Part shown: one piece after another, positions 56,549 through 64,000 of the stretch
Numbering within the stretch: position 1 is the stretch's first letter
Layout: every line of letters starts with the position of its first letter
From: Copromyces sp. CBS 386.78
Lineage: Eukaryota > Ascomycota > Sordariomycetes > Sordariales > Sordariaceae
DNA: 64,000 nucleotides
NCBI GenBank assembly: GCA_030685235.1
Contig: MU839113.1
Coordinates: 310,001-374,000 of the forward strand
Reading direction: 5' to 3'
Notes under the pieces: generated by a model
What the model saw: the letters and a program-made list of their open reading frames with translations, nothing else
Told to the model about the DNA's origin: nothing
The model's database searches: none
Made by a program: the position numbers and the translations under genes

Positions 56549-59500
56549 ATGTCTGACGAGGTTTCCGACTTTTTGCGCTCCGTCGAGCTGTTGAAGGGAA
56601 GACGCGAGGAAGAAGACGAGGCACGCTCGCGAGAGCTGGAACAAAGGATAATACAGGAAAAGGCTGAGCGGCAAGCAAGGCGACTAGGTGTGTTTTTCTA
56701 TCTACTCTATTATTCCATTCCTACAACTCCTTGTTTTGCTCTCTTCATGTCCTAAGTAGGCGGAGGAGGCTTGCGGATAAGGTCAGGAGGTTCATGTTGT
56801 ACGTACACGCAACACGCAACACGCATACACGTCCAAGGGGCTGGTTGACCGTTGCCCAATGTTCGGTGCGGTCTTGTTGTTCTTGTTGTTGTTGTTGATC
56901 GATAACAAGATGGTCCAAATTACGGGGCCAACGGGTGACCACATAGGAACGAATATGCAAAGAGAATGCGAGGCTTGACTCTTGACTGATGAGGTCTGAC
57001 TTATTTTTCGTCCCATGTTCACAGAGCGCGCAAGGTCCATCTCCCCTCAGAAATCGTCTCCGGCAAACACCCCCACCGGCCACAACCACCACAACCGCGC
57101 AAGCATTGCCAGCATTGCCAGCATTGCCAGCACCATTCTGCCCCCCGATGGCGTAGACCTTTCCTCGCCCTCGCCCTCGCCCGCACACGAAACTACTGGA
57201 AGCCCCCGAGCGCGTTCTGTCCAACTATCCGACACAGCCATGGAGCCACTGTCGCTGGCCTCGCCCACAAAGGAGAACGAGTCGCCCGCGTCGCCATCGC
57301 CCTTGGACTCGTCCGAACCAAGCAAGCGATCCAGCCAGATCCTCACCTCTCCTTCGGCTGCCATGCCCTCTGCCCGCCCCCTCTCCTGGCAGAGGCGCCC
57401 TACATCCCAAGCTTCCGAACGACCCAAGACTCGACCGCTCTCGGTTTTCGCTGCTGAGAATGCGGCCGCCACTCGGGCAAACGCTGCCATTACCTCTCCT
57501 ACAGAGGAACAACCGCCACAATCACAGACAGAAGACCTCCCTTCGCGGGACTCGATTGCCCAGTCTTTGGCTGGCAAGGACCCCTCTTGGTTCAAGCAAA
57601 CTGCCGACCGCGGCCAAGGTTCTGCTGCATACAAAAAGTCACAGGTGGAGGATGAGGATACCGTCGACCCCTTCGTGTCGCGCACCCAGCTTCCCGGCAT
57701 GGTTCAGGACGCCAATGCTCCTGCAGACCCAGAGACGACGCCCTCCCGCCAGAGCCTGCTCAACTCTCCCCTCATTACCAGCGCACCGCGTCTGGACCCT
57801 CCCACTGGAGATGCCACCCACGACGAGCCTGAACCGCCTTCCAATCGCCTGTCGATGATGTCTCCCAACAGCCGTTCCTCGCCTGCCACTCCAAGATCCG
57901 GCTCTCCTACCAAGGGCTTGGGTGGGTTCGTGCAGAGTGCCATGATGAAGCGCTCCGATAGTGTTAAGCGGTGGAGCGTGAGCTCGCCAGGCCTAGCGCG
58001 TACCGAGCCAACTGCGTCGAATCGCAACAGTATCTTGGGAACTCAACTAGGCAGTCCCACCAAGCCGGAAACTCAGCCAGATGCTACGACACAGGACGAT
58101 TCTACCTCTAGGCCGGCATCAGGGCCAGCTTCGAGACCCATCTCGAGCCACGGAGAAGATAGACCAGTCACTCCCGCTCCGCTTACAATCAACCCACAAC
58201 TGGCTGCGGCCGAGACCAAGGAGGCTGTCACAGAAGGCGGAGAGGATGAGAATACATCGGCACCCGTCAGTCCCTCAAAGACGATGGATCCCCGGAGATG
58301 GAGCCCTTCCAAGTCGTCGAGCTGGCTTGAGGCTGCTCTAAACAAGCCCGAGTCACCAAAGACCAAGCCTGCCCCCAACGCCAACCAGCCGGCCTGGATG
58401 GTCGAGTTGAACAAGGCCAAGGCACAAAAGACCGGTAACACCAGCGTTGACCTCTCACGTAGCGCCTCGGTGCCTCTTAGAAAGACCGAGGTCAAGACGG
58501 GTGGTCTTATGCGGACTGCCCCGGCTGGCTCAGGTCTCAAATCGTCCACTGGTCTGAGCATCTCCACTAGTGCGCCCGCAGAGAAGCCCACGCCGATCAG
58601 CCAGCGTAACGACCTTGTCAGCCCTCTCTTGAGGAGGGGGAGCGAAGATCCGGCATCTTTGGTGGCAAAGACACCCACCACCGAAGAGGCCACTACCCCC
58701 GTTTTGAAGGATTTCCGGGCGAACTTGAAGTCGCGTGCACGACCCTCTTCCGGTGCAGGCGCCGAGGGTGAGGTGGATGAGCTTCAGAATGTCTTTGGTA
58801 AACTTCGGAGGGCCAAGACCGAGAAATGGGTGGCTCCTGACCCACTCAAGGACAACATTCTACGAGGAAAGTCTCTGCTTAATCGTACCGGAGGTCCCAT
58901 GAGGAGCGAACGGAAAGATGAGCTCAAGGAGGCCATTCTCAAGAAGAAGGAGGAGTTCGAGAAGGTCAAGCAGGAGGGCCAATCACCCACCAAAATCGCC
59001 AGCCCTGTCGTTAGCGAGAAGACAATCCCCGAGGCGCTTGCCAGGAGACTGGAACTCGGTCGCTCTGGAAGCTTTTCCTCCAAGTCGGTCGATCTCCCAA
59101 GCTCTGCTTCTTCGGTCATGTCGCCGAGTGTAGCTTCTCCAGCCTCCATCCTGGACTTTGACAAGACTGGCCTTTTAACTCCCAAGAGGCGAGAACTTAC
59201 TGACATTGCAGCTCAGATAGCACCAAAGCCTACCACTAGCCTGAACAAGGAAGTTTCTGCTACAAGCGAGGTGCAATCCACAACGCCCAAAGCAGTCAAT
59301 GTTCCAGGACGCCTGAGCAAGGTGGGCGGCTTAGCCGACAGGTTCAACCCTGCCTTGGCGGGAATATTGGCCAAAGGCCCTCCGGCAGCGGCTTCAGGGG
59401 CTAGTAAGGGATCCGGCGCAGCCGAAGAGGAGGCTACGCCCAAGTCTGGACCCCAGCTGACGCACTTGACAAAGAATCGTGCCCGTGGACCTAGGAGAAA

Positions 59501-61106
59501 GGCGCCGACCTCCGTTCTTAAGCCAGCTGAAGAGACCGAGGGATCACCTGTAGTAGAGTCACCGCCTGTTGCGAAGGAGGCTGTTTCTTCTCCTGTCGAG
59601 GAGAAGCAGGCCACGCCGACTATGCCAAAGCCAGAGTTCATCACTCGCGTTGATTCTAGGGCGTCAGTGCAAGGCCGCAGGCATTCACGCTCTGGCAGTG
59701 TCGCCGACCTCGTCAACTCTTTCAAGACAAAAGTGGCGGAAGAGCCTAAGCCAGCTGAGCAGCCCAACACTGCTGATCTTCCCTCCCGTTCACCTACCAA
59801 GATCACTCGCGGCCGTTCAGCTACGAAGGTTCTGGAGCAAGCTACCGTGTTCGCTGCCCTGAATCAGCAGCCTTCAGAACCCGCTGAGCCCAAGAGCGAG
59901 GTGGCTTCTGCGTCGCCTGTTCGCCCGGCTCTGGGTCATACGCGCTCCAAGTCAAAAGTCCGCGAGCAAGCAGCTCTGTTCACGACATTGAACCGCCAGC
60001 CATCTGAAGCTACCGAACCTACCAAGGAGCCAGCTGCCCAGTCGCCTGTGCGGCCGGCGCTCGGCCATACCCGCTCCAAGTCCAAGGTACAGGAGCAGGC
60101 TGCTGCTTTTGTCAACAAGATGAAGGCGGAGCCCAGTGAGCGTAGTGCTGAGACCTCGCCAGTTCGACCTGCGATGGGACATACTCGTTCGAAATCCAAG
60201 GTCCATGAGCAGATTGCTGCTTTGGCTGCGGCCAGCCAAAAGCCCTCTGAGGCTGCAGCGGAAGCAGCTCCCTCAACGCCTACATCTATCAGGGGACGGT
60301 CTCGCGCAAAGTCAGTTGTTCAAGAGAAACTGGCTGCCCTTGCCACAGCCGACCAGCAAATGAAACCTGCGGAGCCTGAGGTGGACATGGCTGCTCAGTC
60401 CTCCCCAAGAAAGCTTGATATGAAGAGAATGTCTAGGTTCCTTGATGAACAGACCCAGCCGATCCTGAATCCCGACACCGAAAAGACTTCACGGCCTTCT
60501 TCCCCTGTTAAACAACGGGCTCTCCCCGATTTTCCTCGGACTTCGTCAACGAAGGACGTCTCGCCGGTAAAAGACACCAAGGTCGACTCGGAACCAGTCG
60601 TGTCCGTCAAGGCTGGCTCTGCGCTATTTGGAGGCGGTGCTAACGTGGGTCTACCTCAAGTAACTACGAAACCTACATCGCCTCCCCCGACCGAGCCGGC
60701 TGCCACTACCACCACCTCTCCTACCACCACCTCTCCCCTTCCTCGTGGTCTCATCAAGACGCCAACTCCCGAGCCTGGAACGGAGCTACCGCCAAGGCTG
60801 CCTCTTATGTCGAGTCCCTCCTTCACCTCATCCCGTAGACCTTCCGTACCTGAAAAGGCCCCTTCCCCAGAGCCCCAGCCTGAGCCAGAGGTGCTGTCCC
60901 CGCCGCCGCCAAAGGTCCCTCCCAAGGGTGCTAGGCCGTTGCCCGCAACCCCAGAGGCCGAGGCCCCGCCTGTGCCCCGTAAGGACAGCATCCCGCTTCC
61001 TTTTCTCCCCAAGTTCGACTTTCAGGGACAGCCTCAGGGACAGCCCCAGCAACAACCTCCTCAACAGCCTCAGCAGCAACCCCAGCAGCAATTTCAGCAG
61101 CAATCT

Positions 61107-61143
<37 letters not shown>

Positions 61144-62708
61144 CACCCCCACACCAGCAAACTCAGCAACCACCACGCGGTCTTAGACATACAAGGTCGG
61201 CATCAAAGTACGGTTCAGATGCCCAGGCACTGCTGAGTGACTTCTTTGGCACTGAGCGTCCTCGCCGTCGCTACATGGCCGACGCCGCCGACGTGATCAT
61301 GCGGCGGCCAAACCCTGGCTTCCGCATTCAAACCCAGCGTGCCCAGCTTTACCAGTTCGCCGCCGATGGCAAGAAGCTGCCCGTTCCCGCCCACCGCGAA
61401 CGTATCCTCTTTGAGCGAGAGATGTACCTTTGCACGCATACATTCACCAACGAATCGGGCAAGAAGGTGAGCGAGGTGTACTTCTGGGTTGGTGACGAGG
61501 TTCCCGAAGCAGCCATGGACGACGCCCTTTTGTTCGCCGCGCGCGAAGCCAGGGCGTTTGGCGGCAAGTTGGTCAAGATGATGCAGGGCAAGGAGACCAG
61601 CGAGTTCATGCAAGCACTGGGCGGCATCGTCATCATTCGTCGCGGTTCTAGCAATAAGTTTGACTCGCTCGCGCAAACCATGTTCTGTGGCAGACGCTTC
61701 CTTGGACAGGTGGCGTTTGATGAGGTAGACTTTGCACCTTCGAGCCTGTGCTCTGGTTTCCCCTACTTGATCACCCAGCAGGGCAAGTGCCACTTGTGGA
61801 AGGGCAAGGGGTCGGATGTGGATGAGCTTGGCTGTGCTAGGCTCGTTGGTATGGACTTGAGCCTGATGGGCGAGCTGGAAGAGATTGAGGAAGGATCCGA
61901 GCCGGAGAGCTTTTGGAAGGATATCTTTGGTGGTGAGGGTCCGGGTGTCCGGCCAATGAGTGCCGATCATTGGAGGCTGAAGCCAAACTACGAGAAGTAC
62001 TGTGGGAGACTGTTTTGTTCGAATGCCAACGCCTCTGGCAAGGATCAGGTGAGTTCAACGTATTCGTGGCTTTCTCTATTTACCCTGACAGTCCAAAAAA
62101 TACGGTCCTTCCGGTATTTTTTTTTTTTTTTTTGGACTGGCAGTGTCGATAGACAAAGCCATGAGTAGGCAGGATTCTTTTTTACCGAAAGTAATATTCA
62201 CTAACGCACCAAACAGATCGTCGAGATCTCTCCTTTCAAACAAACAGACCTCCTCCCCACAAATATCTACATTCTCGACGCCTTCTTCGAAATGTACATC
62301 ATCGTTGGCGCCCGCTCTCAGCACCAATACGCCTCCTTCCACAACGCTCTCGACTTCGCGCAGGAATACTCGATCCTTGCCGCCGGTATGGAAGACCGTC
62401 CCTTCGTCCCCATCTCCACCGTCGTGCTGGAGGGTATCCCTCGGGATCTCAAGAGCGTGTTCCGCAAGTGGTCGGACTCCCTCAGCCCCACCATTATGAA
62501 TCAATTGGGTAGCAACGTAAGTGTCAGCAGCGGCAGTCCTCCTGCTGATGTCAGAAGCCCGGGAAGTGTCAGGAGCTTCAGCAACTCTAGCATTATGAGC
62601 CAGGCCCCAGGACAAAGTGGCCAGGGTCAGCAAGGCCCAGGGTTAAGGAGAGGAAGGAGTTTGAGGATCGTGCCACTTAACCAGGCGCTCAAGGCTTTGC
62701 AAGACTAG
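56549..62708 (+). CDS. Large gelsolin-repeat actin-binding-like protein, DUF4045 type (1884 aa)
   Basis: Three exons: 56549-56687, 57025-62048 and 62217-62708. The first intron is long (337 bp) and the second is 168 bp; phases agree. Exon 1 encodes a charged helix (MSDEVSDFLRSVELLKGRR...). Residues about 50-1430 are Ser/Pro/Thr-rich and disordered, with four GHTRSKSKV-type repeats (about 970-1150) and a poly-Q tract (about 1382-1427). The C-terminal 440 residues hold gelsolin-like repeats: LYQFAADGKKLPV, a FMQALGGIVIIRRG strand, and YIIVGARSQHQYASF across the last exon. Fungal proteins with this layout are annotated as DUF4045/gelsolin proteins and are presumed to bind actin. The exact number of gelsolin repeats cannot be fixed by eye. 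Confidence 0.85.
59800..60340 (+). repeat. Degenerate tandem repeat of about 120 bp in the gelsolin-repeat gene
   Basis: Five related units carry RGRSATKV, GHTRSKSKV (three times) and RGRSRAKSV, each followed by xEQAAxF or similar and an SPVRPAx lead-in. The spacing of about 38-40 residues is conserved while the linkers vary. The motif is basic and Ser-rich, like a phosphorylation site or docking repeat. Confidence 0.8.
61026..61170 (+). repeat. CAG/CAA glutamine repeat
   Basis: The run includes a near-perfect stretch of CAG codons around 61108-61140 and encodes the poly-Q tract just before the gelsolin-like region. It is likely length-variable. Confidence 0.85.
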
Positions 62709-63366
62709 GAGAAGGCAGAGTCTGAGTCTAAATGTCTGTTGTGAGTTGTGAGGATCTATAGGGAGAAGTGTAATTGTATGCGTAAATTTGAAGTTGGGAA
62801 AAGGGGTCAGTTGAAAGGGTTATATCTGTTTGTTTTACTTTGTTGGAGTTTTTTTGCGAAGGAAGGAAGAACCCAAAGAGAGGAAAAAAGGAAAGCATAA
62901 GTCGGTTTAGTTGGGTTTGGTCGGGCTGCATTGCAATGCGTAGCATACTAAAAGGCGGTTCAAAAACAAAAGAAGCGTTAGCTAGACATACACACTACTG
63001 TATATTGGGTCACCGGGCCTGCAATAATTTACTTTGTTCAAGTCATTGAGGTTGTAAACCGAAACCGCGCTGACCTTCCATCACATGTTAGTGATAAGCT
63101 TAGCATGTCCGATAACGATAAGCCGTAGCTGCCCGTCAAACAGGACGAATCACCTCTGCATATTGGGGCACCCTGACCCACATTACTGAACGTCACCACT
63201 GTAGCTTAACAGCAGCGGTCGCTTGCTCCAAACAACCACTTTTCCTTCGACATTCGACACCCACCCGAAGAACGCAATGTCTTTCGAGTCGTCATCGCTT
63301 GCTCGTGCCAAAATCTCAACCTAATTTCATCACCAACAACATTCATTCGGAGACAACTAATCCACA
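62709..63366. promoter_or_regulatory. Intergenic and promoter of med10
   Basis: About 660 bp holding the gelsolin-gene 3' UTR and the med10 promoter. No other gene is supported; the minus-strand ORF at 63206-63646 is a shadow of med10. Confidence 0.4.
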
Positions 63367-64000
63367 ATGGCGCCCGTAACCGCCAACCACCAAGAGGCGC
63401 AGGGTGCGTCTCTCCCCTTCCGCTTCCTCCCTCCCACCCAGAACATCCTTTGACTAACCCTTCACTCGCCTCACAGAGTCCGTCAAAAACGTAATCCAAG
63501 ACCTCCTTAACCTCATGGTCCAAGTCTCCCAATACGACACCAACCCTTCCTCCAGCAGCAACAACAACACACCCACGAACCGAGCCAGCGGCGGCGGCGG
63601 TGGCCACCCCCCATCCTCGCGCGACGTAATCACCCAATCCCTCCAAACCCTCGACGCCTCGTTGCTATCCGTCTACCGCACCGCGACCCTTCTCCCTTCC
63701 TCCCCCTCCTCCCCGGGCCATTCTTCTTTCTCTTCGGGTCACGGCCAAGGGGGAGGAACCACGGAACTCGAACGCGCCGAAGCCGCTCAATTCGCCTCCA
63801 CCTTCGCCAGCACGCACAACCCTTACGCGCCCCATCTACACCAGCCGGGCCCCCAGAACCCAGGCATTCCCATACCCTTGATCACGTACGTCGAGAACGG
63901 ACGGAACCCGGACGTGTACACGCGCGAGTTCATCGAGCTGGTGCGTAGGAGCAACCAGCTGATGCGGGGCAAGATGCACGCCTTTCGGGATTTCCGGGAC
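63367..64000 (+). CDS. med10: Mediator complex subunit 10, 5' part (truncated by the window end)
   Basis: Exon 1 is 63367-63403 (12 codons plus one base), then a 73-bp intron (GTGCGT...ACTAAC...CACAG), then exon 2 from 63477 to beyond 64000. The protein starts MAPVTANHQEAQESVKNVIQ with a helix typical of Med10/Nut2, then a Ser/Gly/Asn-rich insertion, and after 63860 the conserved family core IPLITYVENGRNPDVYTREF..L..R.NQ.MRGK. Med10 sits in the Mediator middle module and bridges activators to RNA polymerase II. 187 codons are visible. Identification is from the core motif. Confidence 0.9.

Overview
The window looks like nuclear DNA of a filamentous ascomycete, most likely Neurospora or a close Sordariales relative. 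The genes have short introns (about 53-100 bp, with CTNAC branch points and a few longer exceptions). The left 28 kb is extremely AT-rich and retroelement-derived. Its repeat copies differ almost only by C-to-T and G-to-A changes, the mark of repeat-induced point mutation (RIP). REGION 1 (1-28039) is a nest of dead LTR retrotransposons whose boundaries can be read exactly from target-site duplications (TSDs). A plus-strand Copia element (1-1096 and 24489-28039) is split inside its protease/pre-integrase region by a minus-strand Gypsy element X (1097-24488, TSD GCTTT). X carries Gypsy Y in its left LTR (1164-9256, TSD GAAGG), Gypsy Z inside (14721-22054, TSD ATTAT) and a short non-coding TRIM-like element (22543-23147, TSD GAAGG). 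Z itself carries a solo LTR (17509-17704, TSD TACAA). The TRIM and the solo LTR have almost no RIP damage. A run of 97 N falls in the TRIM and is probably a scaffolding artefact. REGION 2 (28.5-41.7 kb) is GC-normal and holds the most unusual content. Two divergently transcribed pairs each join a minus-strand Hsp70/HSPA12-like ATPase to a plus-strand AIG1-like small GTPase with a hydrophobic C-terminal tail. The six introns of one ATPase have exact counterparts, in position and phase, in the other, and the single GTPase intron is also shared, so the pair was duplicated as a module. The copies have diverged at their C-termini: the second ATPase gained a coiled coil and a long unrecognised domain. 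A poly-Q, coiled-coil protein gene lies between the pairs. REGION 3 (42-64 kb) is ordinary housekeeping sequence: a TMEM208/SND2-type ER-targeting protein, a DUF3605 (N-acetylglucosamine-induced protein 1-like) protein, NADH-cytochrome b5 reductase, a Zn2Cys6 transcription factor, a large GNAT-domain protein, the ARL2 GTPase, a 1884-residue gelsolin-repeat protein, and the 5' part of Mediator subunit 10, cut by the window end. No rRNA gene, convincing tRNA gene or CRISPR array was seen. Exon coordinates were assigned by eye from splice consensus, reading frame and family similarity; all models below keep frame across every junction. How the Hsp70/GTPase pairs work together is inference: an Hsp70-type ATPase beside a possibly membrane-anchored GTPase, close to a heterochromatic repeat block, resembles a rapidly evolving recognition or stress module, but nothing in the sequence proves that role.
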